From DASPWV01 sp046727855 (GTDB lineage Bacteria > Acidobacteriota > Vicinamibacteria > Vicinamibacterales > UBA2999): DNA of 39,345 nt. A program made the translations under genes and the position numbers. This document shows, one piece after another, positions 1 through 9,800 of this stretch; within the stretch, counting starts at the first letter, position 1; every line of letters begins with the position of its first letter. The stretch covers positions 1 to 39,345 of the forward strand of contig JBKPDL010000154.1 of assembly GCA_046727855.1 (NCBI GenBank). Reading direction: 5' to 3'. The notes under the pieces are model-generated. The model was given only the letters and a program-made list of their open reading frames with translations. It was not told the origin of the DNA and ran no database searches.

Positions 1-150
1 AGATTAGGCGGTTCGGCCACTCTCAACATCAACCGGCTGGATTACGGCATCAGGTGGAGTCAGGTATTGGATAACGGCTCGTTGGTGGTCGACAACAACG
101 TTCAGATCGAGTTGCAGTTTGAAGCGATCAAACAGGACGCCAAGAAGTGA
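1..150 (+). CDS. YceI-family protein, C-terminal fragment
   Basis: The gene enters from the left edge and ends with TGA at 148-150; 49 residues are visible. They read as the last strands of a YceI lipocalin-like barrel: a DYGIRW stretch, then LDNGSLVVDNNVQIE and a final hydrophobic strand IELQFEA. YceI proteins are exported and bind isoprenoid-type lipids in the periplasm. The start, signal peptide and most of the barrel are outside the window, so the assignment rests only on this terminal pattern. Confidence 0.6.
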   Translation, partial: RLGGSATLNINRLDYGIRWSQVLDNGSLVVDNNVQIELQFEAIKQDAKK

Positions 151-411
151 ACTCGCGGCAGCTCTGCTGATCGCCTCGTGCGGCGTTCACGCATCGATCG
201 CCCCGGTGATGGGGCAAGTCGCCGCGCCGGCGCAGCCCACTGACCTCAGCCTTCCTCGAGCTCTGGTCCCACGCAGCACAGGCTAAGTCCTGCGCGCTCC
301 CCGCGTCCATCATGGAAATACGTGATATCGCACGGGCATGAAACCTCCTACGCTCATTTGTAGCGGACGCGTTGACGACACGCCACCACGTGAGCGAAGG
401 AGGAATCGGTC

Positions 412-1070
412 ATGCCCGAGAACAACAGGTCAAGCGGTGTCTGGGACTCCAAAGAATGCGCATTGCTGTTGATCGACTATCAACCCGGTGTCATGAGCTT
501 CATCCAGTCACACGATCGCAAGCTGGTCGAACTCAACGCGCGCTATCTCACCAAGGCGGCGTTGGCATTCGATATCCCCATCATCCTGAGCACGGTCGGT
601 GTCCAGATGGGGTCAACCAGCCGACTATTGCATCGCTTCGGAGTGAAGTCCCGAACGTGCCGGAAATCGACCGGACCTCGATGGACTCCTGGGCTGACCG
701 GGCGTTTGTCGAGGCGGTCAAGAAGACCGGGCGCAAGCGGTTGGTCATGTCCGGGATTGTGACGGAGGTGTGCCTCGCCTATCCCGTGGTGGCCGCGCTA
801 AAGGACGGCTACGAGGTCAGCATCGTCACCGATGCCGCCGGCGGTCTGACAAGGGAATCGCACGATGTCGCTGTCTTGCGGATGATCCAGGCCGGCGCCG
901 TGCCAAATACGACCCAAGCGATGATCACGGAATGGTTTCGCGATTGGGCGGGGCCGCTTGCTCCCGCCGCGCGAGAGGTCATCGTGCCTTTCCTCAAGGA
1001 AACAGCCACCCTGCAGAACATCTATCCCCCCCTCGGAGATTGCCAAAGCCGCGGACGCCACAGCGGCTAA
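412..1070 (+). pseudogene. Isochorismatase-fold cysteine hydrolase, frameshifted
   Basis: The ATG at 412 follows a strong Shine-Dalgarno (AAGGAGGA, 397-404). The first part reads as the cysteine hydrolase (isochorismatase/YcaC) fold, with LLLIDYQPG containing the catalytic Asp. At the G-run 609-612 the homology moves to the next frame, which continues VNQPTIASL, then SGIVTEVCLAYPV with the catalytic Cys, and runs to TAA at 1068-1070. Adding one G would restore an uninterrupted protein of about 220 residues with Asp, Lys and Cys present. The family hydrolyses amide or vinyl-ether substrates; the substrate here is unknown. Either a recent pseudogene or a homopolymer sequencing error. Confidence 0.75.
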
Positions 1071-1218
1071 ATCCCGAGCCGCCCAGCCGACGCCCGCGGC
1101 CGCCACGCGTTGAGACGAGGCGACAACGATAGGCGGCAGCACAGGCCGTCGTTGATGAGATCAATTCGGCGGGGGATCCGCGGTGGCCAAGAAATTCGAT
1201 ATCAGCGAGGAGACCACG

Positions 1219-1656
1219 ATGGCTTCAAACGAAGAGATTATCCGCAATCTGTACGCGGTCGCAGAGAAGGAACCCAAGAGGTTTCGGTCACTGTTCACCA
1301 AGAACGGCTACTGGTGGGACGTCCCTGCCGGAGTCACATACCGCGGCGACGAAGTCGCTCGTGCGGCCGACATCTACTCGGCTGCATTTCCGGACATGCA
1401 CCGCGAACTCTCCCACCTGTACTTCGACGGTGACGTCGTCGTCGTTGAGCTGTCGCTGAACGGAACCCACCAAGGTGACCTTCCCATGGGCCTGGGAACG
1501 CCTCCCGCTACCGGTAAGGAATTCCACGTCCCGTGCATCGATGTCTTCCATGTTGAGGATGGGAAGGTGAGCGCGTTCGACTGCCACTACGCCGAAACCA
1601 TCATGCTCGCCCAGCTCGGTGTGCTGGGCAACCTGGAGGCGGCGCTCAGGAAGTAA
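1219..1656 (+). CDS. SnoaL-like / NTF2-fold protein
   Basis: Protein of 145 residues from ATG 1219, preceded by GAGGAGA (1207-1213); an in-frame GTG at 1183 lacks such a site. It has the cone-shaped NTF2/SnoaL layout: N-terminal helix EEIIRNLYAVAEK, a W-W-D segment (YWWDVPAG), a helix around AADIYSAAFPDMH, then strands ending in DVFHVEDGKVSAFDCHYAET. SnoaL-like proteins include polyketide cyclases, small hydratases and many proteins of unknown role. Genes 3' of it on the same strand (unknown LolA-like, NmrA reductase, second SnoaL) suggest a small redox or aromatic detoxification group. Substrate not predictable. Confidence 0.72.
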   Translation: MASNEEIIRNLYAVAEKEPKRFRSLFTKNGYWWDVPAGVTYRGDEVARAADIYSAAFPDMHRELSHLYFDGDVVVVELSLNGTHQGDLPMGLGTPPATGKEFHVPCIDVFHVEDGKVSAFDCHYAETIMLAQLGVLGNLEAALRK

Positions 1657-1772
1657 ACGCTACTTCCCCGCGGGGCCAGGTCTCCGCGCCCAGGTCGTCA
1701 GCTGCACCGCCGATCGGAAGGGAAGACGGTCGCCCCGCAACCCGCGTAACAGACGGCATCAGGGAGATATGC

Positions 1773-2492
1773 ATGAGTGATCTCGCGACACTTGCAATCG
1801 ACGCGCATGGTGGTCTCGACCGATGGCGCCAGTTGAAGACCGTTTCCGCGCGCCTCGTGCAGGGTGGCGTCCTGTGGCAACTGAAGGGCCAGAACGGCGT
1901 TCTCGACGATGTCCACGTGACCGTCGATCTGCGCAAGGAGTGGGCGTCGCATCGACCATTCGGAGAGCCGGATAGACGCTCGGCCTTTCAACCCGACCGA
2001 GTCGCGATTGAAACGAGTAACGGCGACGTCGTGGAGGAGCGAGCCAATCCACGCGAGTCCTTCACGGGTCACAAGTTCGACACGCCCTGGGACAGCCTGC
2101 AACTGGCGTACTTCGCCGGCTATGCCATGTGGACCTATCTGAATACGCCGTTCCTCTTCGCCCTGCCTGGTGTCGAGACGGAGGAACTCGAGTCGTGGCA
2201 GGAAAACGGTGAGACCTGGCGCCGCTTGAAGGTCACGTTCCCTGAGCGCATTGCGACACACTCTCCCGAGCAGACGTTCTACTTCGATCGGCAGGGCCTG
2301 CTCAAGCGACATGACTATCAATTCGACGTGGCCGCAGGTGCTGCAGCTGCACACTACGTGTCAGCGCTCACAGACGTGTCAGGAATCGTCGTGCCAACCA
2401 AACACACGATCGTTCCACGTCAGCCTGACGGAACCTCGGCGCCGACGCCGGTCGTCGTGTCGATCGACATCAGCGAAATCGAATTCAAGTAG
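1773..2492 (+). CDS. Conserved protein of unknown function, LolA-like beta-rich
   Basis: Encodes 239 residues; ATG 1773 follows AGGGAG (1761-1766). There is no signal peptide. The N-terminus (AIDAHGGLDRWRQLKTVSARL) is the motif seen at the start of outer-membrane lipoprotein-sorting-like (LolA/LolB-fold) proteins, and the rest alternates beta-strand segments with many Trp/Tyr residues and ends DISEIEFK. The fold suggests binding of a hydrophobic ligand in an open half-barrel, but the lack of an export signal is odd for LolA. Its last 23 coding bases are repeated exactly at 4015-4037. Function unknown. Confidence 0.65.
   Translation: MSDLATLAIDAHGGLDRWRQLKTVSARLVQGGVLWQLKGQNGVLDDVHVTVDLRKEWASHRPFGEPDRRSAFQPDRVAIETSNGDVVEERANPRESFTGHKFDTPWDSLQLAYFAGYAMWTYLNTPFLFALPGVETEELESWQENGETWRRLKVTFPERIATHSPEQTFYFDRQGLLKRHDYQFDVAAGAAAAHYVSALTDVSGIVVPTKHTIVPRQPDGTSAPTPVVVSIDISEIEFK
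2466..2488 (+). repeat. 23-bp direct repeat, copy 1
   Basis: This 23-bp string (starts CGACATCAGCG, ends CGAATTCA) encodes the end of the LolA-like protein (DISEIEF). It occurs again, identical and in the same orientation, at 4015-4037, outside coding sequence. The two copies bracket the NmrA-like and second SnoaL genes, the layout expected if those genes were inserted or duplicated by recombination. Confidence 0.85.
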
Positions 2493-2675
2493 GCGTTATG
2501 ACTCGTCTGGAGACCGCACCAACGGAATTTGTCGCGAGCGTAGGCATCACCTTCGCGTATCGGGCTCGGAACGCCGAATGGAATCCGGATCTGAGGAAGG
2601 CCCTTATGTCGACTCGGGACGCATGCCGCCAATGCTTCCTATCGTCGGAGTCGCGGACAGTCAGGAGGCTCGCCA

Positions 2676-3537
2676 GTGTTTGCAGTTCTTGGTGCTTCGG
2701 GGAATACGGGCAGGGTCGTCGCCGAGACACTCCTTTCGCAGAACAAGAAGGTCCGCGTCGTCGTGCGCGACGTCGCCAAGGGGCACGTGTGGAAAGAGGC
2801 AGGCGCAGATGTCTCCATCGCCGACGTTGAGGACAATGCTGCGCTCAAGCGCGCATTCAGTGACCACGGAAGGCGCGTACGTGCTTCTCCCTCCGAATTT
2901 CAGTTCAACCCACGTGCGCGCGGCCAACAATCGCCGCACAGGCACGATAGCTGCGGCCATCGAAGCCGCTGGCGTTCCCCACGTCGTCTTGCTCTCGTCC
3001 ATCGGCGCGCAGCAAGCCGAGGGCACAGGTCCCGTGCTCGGCCTCCACGACGCGGAGGCCGTGTTCACTCGAGGCCGCGCTGCCGCGACCTTCGTGCGAG
3101 CGGCCTACTTCATGGAGAACTGGGGCGGCGCGCTTTTCGGCGTCGCTCAGGGAGTTCTGCCCTCGTTCCTCCTCGCCGACAAAACGATTCCGTTGGTCGC
3201 CACGCGGGATATCGGGATCGCCGCGGCACGTCTGCTCGCCGAGGGCGGTAGCGGCAAGCGGGTCATCGAGCTGGCAGGGCCGCGCGAGTACTCTCCGCGC
3301 GACGTCGCAGCGGCCCTAGCCCGCGCCGTCGGAAAGCCGATCGCGGTACAGGAGGCACCGGAGGACGCGATGGAGCCAGCGTTAGCGGCAGCAGGTATGA
3401 ACGCTGAGTGGACTCGGCTCTTCAAGGAGCTCACCCACGGGCTGAATACAGGGATCGTTGTGTGGGAGGGCGGCCATCCGCTTTGGCGCGGAGAAACGGA
3501 CATCCAAACGGTCCTCTCGACGCTCCTCGGGAAATGA
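2676..3537 (+). pseudogene. NmrA-type NAD(P)-binding reductase, frameshifted
   Basis: Start GTG 2676 is set by an excellent AGGAGG at 2663-2668. The N-terminus FAVLGASGNTGRVVAETLL is a Rossmann GxxGxxG nucleotide-binding motif, and KKVRVVVRD follows as in NmrA-like atypical SDR proteins. Near 2861-2866 the frame shifts: the homologous sequence continues as GAYVLLPPN, with HVVLLSSIGAQQ, FVRAAYFMENW and VIELAGPREYSP downstream, ending at 3535-3537. Removing one C at 2864-2865 gives a continuous protein of about 286 residues typical of NAD(P)H-binding quinone or azoreductase-like family members. The conserved downstream part suggests a recent lesion or a sequencing indel. Confidence 0.78.
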
Positions 3538-3585
3538 TCGCTTCAGTAAGCGAACGATGGCCGACACACCACGCGAGAGTCACAC

Positions 3586-4014
3586 ATGAAACCGAAGTAC
3601 GCCGCATTTTCCGCGCTCGACCCGTTCTTCGAAATTGTGCAGCGAGGGCTTTCTGGCCTCGTTGACGGTGAGCATTACTTCGACACGATCGCTAAGAACG
3701 CGATCTTCGAGTTCCGCTATGACATGGCGGGATGGCCCAAACGGGTCGAGGGTCGCGACGCACTGATGGCTCTCTATCGCGGCTACGGCGAAAGCATCGT
3801 TCTACACGGTGGCGACGGACTTGTCGTGCACCGCTGCGACGATGGACGTGTCATCGTCATCGAGTACGAGGTCCATGGGCTTGTCGTCGGCAGTGGTGCG
3901 GCCTACGAGAACCGATTCGTCTCGATCGTGACGGTCGAGAATCGGACAATTGTGCACTGGCGCGACTACATGGACTCACTGTCAGCCATGCGCGCCCTCT
4001 CCACGAAGATCTGA
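3586..4014 (+). CDS. SnoaL-like / NTF2-fold protein
   Basis: Protein of 142 residues from ATG 3586. It shows the NTF2-like pattern: FFEIVQRGLSGLVDGEHYFDTIAKNAIFEFRY (helix plus first strand with D-hydrophobic residues), VEGRDALMALYRGYG, and the closing strands ENRFVSIVTVENRTIVHWRDYMDS. The HWRDYMD ending is common in SnoaL-like limonene-epoxide-hydrolase relatives. It lies 48 bp after the NmrA-like gene and is probably cotranscribed with it. It differs clearly from the 1219-1656 paralogue, so this is not a recent tandem duplication. Enzyme activity, if any, is unknown. Confidence 0.72.
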   Translation: MKPKYAAFSALDPFFEIVQRGLSGLVDGEHYFDTIAKNAIFEFRYDMAGWPKRVEGRDALMALYRGYGESIVLHGGDGLVVHRCDDGRVIVIEYEVHGLVVGSGAAYENRFVSIVTVENRTIVHWRDYMDSLSAMRALSTKI

Positions 4015-4037
4015 CGACATCAGCGAAATCGAATTCA
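4015..4037 (+). repeat. 23-bp direct repeat, copy 2
   Basis: Exact second copy of the 23-bp string at 2466-2488, beginning one base after the TGA of the SnoaL-like gene. Here it is not part of an intact gene. It is followed by a recombinase remnant. Confidence 0.85.
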
Positions 4038-4050
4038 CCAGGGCTATTCC

Positions 4051-4326
4051 ATGAGCACGACAGCAGGCAACAGGCGCAGCGGCATTGCGGGTAGCGCGTG
4101 GGCGGAGTCCGATCTCGAACAGCGCCAGCGGCTGCAAGCCGCCTTTTTTCCAGACGGTGTGATCTACGAGAACGGCGCTACTATTGGAACCACCAAAACG
4201 TCCCTGTTTTTCGCACGTTTTGCAGCAAGTGAGGTAGAGAAATCAAAATTGGTGGACCAGACTTTCACCAGTTGGAACCCACTGACCAGCTGGCGCAGGA
4301 TCGAGGCGCTCAGGAGCGCCGCCTAA
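4051..4326 (+). pseudogene. Serine recombinase C-terminal remnant
   Basis: The 91-codon frame contains SDLEQRQRLQAAFFPDGVIYENG, a signature of the distal end of large serine recombinases (usually R-QRLQ-x-LFPEG-x-x-Y/FDG). The catalytic N-terminal resolvase domain and the recombinase/zinc-ribbon domains are absent upstream, so only the tail remains. The ending LVDQTFTSWNPLTSW is not typical of any domain I can name and may be a read-through. The remnant directly follows the 23-bp repeat copy 2, which fits decayed mobile DNA. Non-functional as it stands. Confidence 0.55.
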
Positions 4327-4470
4327 CTCTGCCGCGCCGCGTCGTTCTCAATCTGCGAGTCGACTCCCGTCCGTCCCACCCGTCCACTCACGCTCGCCAT
4401 ACTGAGCATGGTCAGGTTGCGCGGCACTGACTGCCGAGATTCTCGCTCGATCTTGCGATCCTGGTCTCCG

Positions 4471-4835
4471 ATGTGGTTCCGATTCCTGGCCGATCTCACC
4501 GTCATCGTCCACCTTGCGTTCGTGCTGTTCGTTGTATTCGGCGGTTGCTCGTGCTGCGCTGGCGGCGAGTCACCTGGCTGCACCTTGCGGCCGCAGTCTG
4601 GGGGGCGCCTGGATCGAGTTCACCGGCTGGCTCTGTCCGCTCACGCCGCTGGAGAACTGGTTGCGCGAGCGCGGTGGCAGGACCGGCCTACACGTCCAGC
4701 TTCGTGGAGCGTTACATCATCCCCACGCTGTATCCCGACTCGCTGTCGCGCGAAGTGCAGTGGGTCCTGGGCGGATTGGTGCTCCTGGTGAATGGCCTGG
4801 TCTATCTCGTGGTTCTTCGCCGCCGCCGTCCGTAA
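4471..4835 (+). pseudogene. DUF2784-family membrane protein with multiple frameshifts
   Basis: Starts MWFRFLADLTVIVHLAFVLFVVFGG at ATG 4471, the characteristic first helix of DUF2784 small inner-membrane proteins. The family pattern continues only by changing frame: LLVLRWRRVTWLHLAAAVWGA after about 4545, then WIEFTGWLCPLTPLENWLRERG after about 4608, and finally AGPAYTSSFVERYIIPTLYP and REVQWVLGGLVLLVNGLVYL after about 4675. All family landmarks are present in order, so only about three small indels separate it from an intact protein of about 120 residues. Either heavily damaged sequence or a recently dead gene. Function of the family is unknown. Confidence 0.8.
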
Positions 4836-4918
4836 ACCGACACATCTCACGGAGAACATCGAGCGGCGCAGCGCCCGGGTGTGGCGTTGCTCGTCCTGAC
4901 CGACCGCACTGTGGAACA

Positions 4919-5722
4919 CTACCGGTCGCGCCAGGTCGGGGGACGCTTCTGCAGGAAGGCGTCGATCCCCTCGGCGGCATCGTTCAGCGACATGTTGCGG
5001 GTCATCGTCTCGCTGGCCACGTCATACGCGACCGCGAGCGGGCGTTCGATCTGCTGATAAAACGCCGCCTTGCCCAACCGGATCGTTGCCGCGCTGCGCG
5101 AGACAATCTGATCGGTCAGCTGGCGAATCTCCGCGTCCAGCGCTGCGATGGGGACGACGCGGTTGACGAGACCCCACGCGAGTGCGGTGCGTGCGTCGAT
5201 GGGTGCACCGGTGAGCAGCAGCTCCATCGCGCGCTTTCGGCCGATATTGCGCGCGACGCCGACCGCCGGCGTGGAGCAGAACACCCCGATGTTGACGCCC
5301 GGCAGTGCGAAGGTCGCTGTGTCGGCGGCCACCGCGACGTCGCACATCGAGACGAGCTGGCATCCCGCGGCGGTGGCGATGCCGTGCACGCGTGCGATCA
5401 CCGGCTGCGGCAGCTCAGTGACCCGCGTCATCATCCGACTGCAATCGTCGAAGAGCCGGCGCTGCCACGCGGCGTCGCCGGCGTGCGTGCGCATTTCCTT
5501 GAGGTCATGGCCGGCGCAGAAGCCCCGGCCCACCGCCGCGAGCACGACCACGCGGCAATCGCCGTCGCCGGCGATCGCCCCGAGTGCGCTGTCCAGCGCC
5601 GCAATCATGTCCGACGAGAGCGGGTTGAACCTCGCGCCGCGGTTGAGCGTCAACGTCGCCACACCCTCTCGCGATTCGACGCGTATCAGCGGCTCGAAAG
5701 CCGCTATGGCTTCTGTGGTCAT
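4919..5722 (-). CDS. Enoyl-CoA hydratase/isomerase (crotonase family)
   Basis: Protein of 267 residues starting at ATG 5722 after an AGGGG-like site. Crotonase landmarks in order: LTLNRGARFNPLS near residue 25, the CoA-binding/oxyanion stretch GRGFCAGHDLKEM near 65-78, and the second oxyanion loop HGIATAAGCQLVSMCDVAVAA near 114-134. The catalytic Glu usual in ECH is not obvious after FALPGVNIGVF. The AGHDLKEM and MCDVAVA pattern resembles the ECHDC3-like subgroup, so hydratase activity is uncertain. Probably acts on acyl-CoA thioesters in the cytoplasm. Convergent with the DUF2784 gene; no obvious operon partner. Confidence 0.85.
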   Translation of the reverse strand: MTTEAIAAFEPLIRVESREGVATLTLNRGARFNPLSSDMIAALDSALGAIAGDGDCRVVVLAAVGRGFCAGHDLKEMRTHAGDAAWQRRLFDDCSRMMTRVTELPQPVIARVHGIATAAGCQLVSMCDVAVAADTATFALPGVNIGVFCSTPAVGVARNIGRKRAMELLLTGAPIDARTALAWGLVNRVVPIAALDAEIRQLTDQIVSRSAATIRLGKAAFYQQIERPLAVAYDVASETMTRNMSLNDAAEGIDAFLQKRPPTWRDR

Positions 5723-6359
5723 AACACGCCCCTGACTCAGTCTAAGCCCGGAACTCTGCGGAACTCACTCGAGTCCGGAACGAGTTCCGGGCGCTCTCAG
5801 CGGTCGGCTCTCAGCTTTCAGCCCTGTCTCCGAGCCGAAACCCGAAAGCTGACGGCCCCGACGGCCACCTCAAAATTCGCCACATCCAAATCAACGGCCA
5901 ACGACATGTCGTTGAGCGTAGCATCAGGAGCCAAGCGATGTGTCTGCGCGGCATGACTGGACAGCCCTTTGGAGAGAGGAGAATGGGGCGGCGGAGGGAG
6001 GCTGCGATGGAGGCTCAATCTCTCAACAGCGCCTGCGCTTCGAGCAGGTCGGCATCCATCAGGTTCTCGGCGAGATCATGGCACGACGCACGGACGAGTT
6101 GCCGAGCCTCGTCACGTCTTCCGAGTCGCGAGTACAGCGCTGCAGCGTGACGTGATTTCTGCACCTTACAGGGTCGCTGATTTCAGCTCTTTAGATTTAA
6201 CAACTCGGAGATGGTGGCCCCAGAGTGTCGCGAGTTGGAACCAGCTGGTAGTGTGTTTGTGGCAACTGGACAGACTCCGACAGGCTGGATGACCGTGATC
6301 CAAGCTGGCCGGGGAACGTCGCACCGAGGTGCCGCGGCTTCCACTGATGGAGGTGGGCG
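5723..6359. other. Intergenic region with decayed sequence
   Basis: No intact gene. It contains an inverted repeat with arms TCAGCTTTC (5811-5819) and GAAAGCTGA (5844-5852) and, on the minus strand, a possible TPR-protein tail (see 6015-6155). A good Shine-Dalgarno for the next gene (GGAGGT, 6349-6354) lies at the right end. Confidence 0.6.
6015..6155 (-). pseudogene. Possible C-terminal remnant of a TPR-type protein
   Basis: Read on the minus strand the frame ending at the TGA 6017-6015 gives AAALYSRLGRRDEARQLVRA followed by DLLEAQALLRD. The ALY-x-RLGR-x-x-EA pattern is what a tetratricopeptide helix pair looks like. No start or upstream repeat units are visible, so at most this is the tail of a lost gene. 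Could be coincidental in GC-rich DNA. Confidence 0.3.
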
Positions 6360-6800
6360 ATGCTGAAAATCGAAACAGTTCATCATGTCAGCCTGCCCGC
6401 GAGCGATCTAGAGCGCTCGACGAAGTTCTACGAGGGTGTACTTGGTCTCGAGCCGATGGATCGTCCGGAGTTCGATTTTGACGGTAGGTGGTACAAGGTC
6501 GGTGACCGCAGTCTTCACCTGATCGTCCCGAAAGACAGCGAGGACCCGACGTTCAGACAAAGTAAGCCGATCGATTCGCATGACGCGCATTTCGCCATAC
6601 GGGTCGGCAGCTACGCGGCTGCCGTAGCACATCTCGAGTCGAAGGGTTTCCGCCGAAGCACCGACCGGAACCCGAGGCCTACGAGCGATAATCCGCTACC
6701 GATGCGCCTGAGTCCAACGGGAGCGGCCGGGTTCCCGCAGATCTATGTGCTCGATCCAGACCACAACGTCATCGAGATTAACGCCGCGAAGGTCGACTGA
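6360..6800 (+). CDS. VOC-family (glyoxalase/dioxygenase-like) metalloprotein
   Basis: Protein of 146 residues; ATG 6360 has GGAGGT five bases upstream. The vicinal-oxygen-chelate pattern is clear: VHHVSLPASDLERSTKFYEGVLGLEP opens the first beta-alpha-beta-beta-beta module (metal His near residue 9), LHLIVPKD follows, HFAIRVGSYAAAVAHLESKGF opens the second module and YVLDPDHNVIEIN supplies the terminal Glu ligand. Members include glyoxalase I, fosfomycin-resistance enzymes and extradiol dioxygenases; the substrate cannot be read here. It ends 9 bp before the convergent TonB receptor gene. Confidence 0.85.
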   Translation: MLKIETVHHVSLPASDLERSTKFYEGVLGLEPMDRPEFDFDGRWYKVGDRSLHLIVPKDSEDPTFRQSKPIDSHDAHFAIRVGSYAAAVAHLESKGFRRSTDRNPRPTSDNPLPMRLSPTGAAGFPQIYVLDPDHNVIEINAAKVD

Positions 6801-6809
6801 GAAGACGAC

Positions 6810-9800
6810 TCAGAACACGTATTTCAATCCGAGTTGAATCTGCCTCGAATCGAGGCGGGTGCTCGTGATCACGCCGTAGTTCGGCGTTCGCAGCTGAGTC
6901 CCCGGCTGACCGAAGATGGGATGATTGGGCAGGTTGAACGCCTCGATGCGCGCCTCGAGGTACCTCGAGCCCATCATGAACCGCTTGTTGGCGGAAGCGT
7001 CCAGGCTGATGATGCCCGGTCCGATCAGCGAATTACGCTTGACGGTGCCGTATCTGAACGGGCCGCCCGCCGGATTGCGATCGACGAACGCGTCAGTGTT
7101 GAAATAGCGTGTCCGCGTGCGCTCGTCGCCCGAGAGCTGCCAGTCGACGCCGGTGGCGTCGGGATAGCAGACGCCGCCGCCGTTCTGAACGTTGCCAGGA
7201 CCGCACGTCACGGTGAACGGAAAACCGTCCTGCAGCGTGAGGATGCCGCCCACTTGCCAGCCGCCGAGCACCAGGTCTACGACGCCTCCGCTATTGAGCC
7301 ACTTTCGACCCTCGCCGAACGGAAGATCCCATAACCAGGACGTCGTCCAGCGACGACGGAAGTCGAACGCCGAGAGTCCCGTCTCGAGACCCAGGTCGTA
7401 GTTGTTCGACGGCGTCAGCGAATCACCATCCGACGTGCGGATGCCGCTGCCGTTGTCGATCGATTTCCCGTACGAGAACGAGCTGAGGAAACTCACCCCC
7501 TGAGAGAATCGCTTCTGCAGCTTCAGATAGAGCGCGTTGTAGTGCGAGCTGCTCGGTGCCGCCATCACCTGGACGCTGCCGAACAGAGGAAACGGCCGCG
7601 CCAGGTTGGAGTTGGCCTGCTGGCTCGGCTCCGGGTTGTTGTAACTCATCAGGCGGCGGAGATGACGGCCGACCGATCCGAAGTAGGTCACCTCCATGGA
7701 CATCGTCCCGCCCAGCTCGCGCTGGACGCCGAGCGACCACTGCCCGACGTACGACGACGGCTCGGCGTACTGGGCAGCCAGAATGAAGGTCGGTGCGCCG
7801 GTGCGGGCGAACGGCTGCTCGTAGCTCAAGTTCGGACGGAAGCTCTCGGCCGGCTCGTCGCGCCTGATCGTGAACGGCGCGTTCCGCACCGTGTCGAAGA
7901 CCGCGTTGCCGATGTCTCGCACGTAGTAGATGCCCGCTCCCGACCTGATCACCGTACGAGGGGTAACCGTCCACGCGATGCCGAGGCGTGGCGCAATGTC
8001 GTTCTTGTCCGGTTTGTAGGCGCCCCGGCCGAACCGGCCGTCCCGCACGTACTGGATATCGGGCGCGAGGTGAAACGCGGGATCCCCTTCATACGGATCG
8101 CCGGTTCCGGCGCGGACGAAGATCGGCGGGTGCGTGTTGGCCCAGTCGAAGTCGATGTTCACGATCGCGTCGTTGGTATCGACGAAAGGCTGGTCGTACT
8201 CCCAACGCAACCCGTAGTTCATCGTGACCTTCGATCCAAGGCGCCAGCTGTCTTGGGCGTAGAGCGCGAAGTAGTTGGAGCGGAAGTTGGCAATCGGCGC
8301 GCCAACCTGCGCTTCGGATCGATTGAAGTTCCCGAGGAGAAAATCGGCGAACGCGGCGCCGCCCCGGGAGGCGGCCGGTGCCAGAGGATCCTGCGTGTAG
8401 CGGCCGTCAAACGCGAACCGGCCGCGCGTCACGACGCCGCCGATCTGGTCGTAGATCACGTGGCGCAGCTCGCCGCCCAGCTTGAAGGAATGTGAGCCCA
8501 GGGTCCACGTGAAGTTGTCGACGAACTGAAGCGTCTTGTCGTTGTTGATGAACGGCGCGTCGCTTTCTTCACCGAGCCCGGACAACCCCGTGACGTTGAT
8601 GTTCGGGACGCCCCAATAGAGCGGATTGTCCGAGGGCAGGTTGATGCCGAGGGCCTTGACGACGTTCTCGTTGCCGGCGCGCGGTGAGATGTGCCCGTTC
8701 TTCAGGTACCCGAAGCCGATTCTCGCGTCGTTGAGCTTGTTGGAACCGATCGTGCGCGTGCTGCTGAACACGAGCTGATGCACGTTGGTGTCGGTGTTGA
8801 TTCCCATGTCTGGGATCGCAAAGGGATCGTATCCGTGCTCGCGCGAGTAGCTGTGCCGGAACGTCCACGTCGACGGGCCATGCGTGAAGTCCAGTCGGTA
8901 GGTGAACTGGTCGGCATTGACTTGCCGCGCTTCGTTGTTCACGAAGTTGGCGCCGGTTACCTCCTGCGAGGGTCGCGGGTAGTAGGCGAGCAGCTTTTGC
9001 GAGACGGGGTCAATCCGATTCGCGGGAATGATATTGCCGGGAAACGGCCTCGGCGCCTGCAGCACGTTGCCGGCGGCGTCGAACACGCGCGTCGCCGGGT
9101 CGTAGATCGGGATCAGGTTGCCGCTCGCATCGCGAAGGCCGGAGAAGTCGCCGGTGCGCCAGGCCGTGAGCGGCAGCGAAGGGGTTTGCGTCAGCGACTT
9201 GTTCTCACGCAGGCCTTCCCAGTTGGCCATGAAGAACAATCGGTTTCGGCCATCGATCACCTTCGGCAGGACCACCGGGCCGCTCAGCGTGAACCCGTAC
9301 TGGTTGCGCTTGAACGGCGGGATGGGATCGCTCGCCTTGTCGAAGTAGTTCTTCGCATCGAGGCTGGAGTTGCGCAGGAACTCGAACACCGTGCCGCGCA
9401 GTTGATTCGAACCCGACTTGGTCGACACGTTCACCTGGGCGATGGCGCGGCCGTACTCCGCATCGAAGATCCCCGAGATGACGTTGAACTCCTCCAGTGC
9501 GTCGACCGACGGCAGCAGCATGTAGGAGTTGAAGTTCAGGTCGGTGTTCTCGACGCCGTCGAGGGAGTAATGGTTGAAGTGGATGCGCTGGCCGGCCACG
9601 TTCAGCGCAAAGCTGTTGCGCTGGCCGCCCATGCGCTGTTTGCCCTGGCTCGACGAAGGCCCGTTGGTGGTGGCGCCCGGAATCAGCGATGCCAGCTGCA
9701 AATAATTGCGCCCGTTGAGCGGCAGCTCGACGATCGCGCGATTTTCGATAACCGTGCTGATAGCGGCGTTCTCGGTCTGGATCAATGGCGACTGACCGAC

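Noticed and set aside
119..286. TTG-started 55-residue frame with a signal-peptide-like stretch (SELAAALLIASCGVHAS)
   Set aside because: Weak start, overlaps the YceI end by 32 bases, no homology visible; hydrophobic stretch can arise by chance in GC-rich DNA.
2498..2830. 110-codon frame before and over the NmrA-like gene
   Set aside because: Overlaps the well-supported NmrA start in another frame and shows no recognisable motif.
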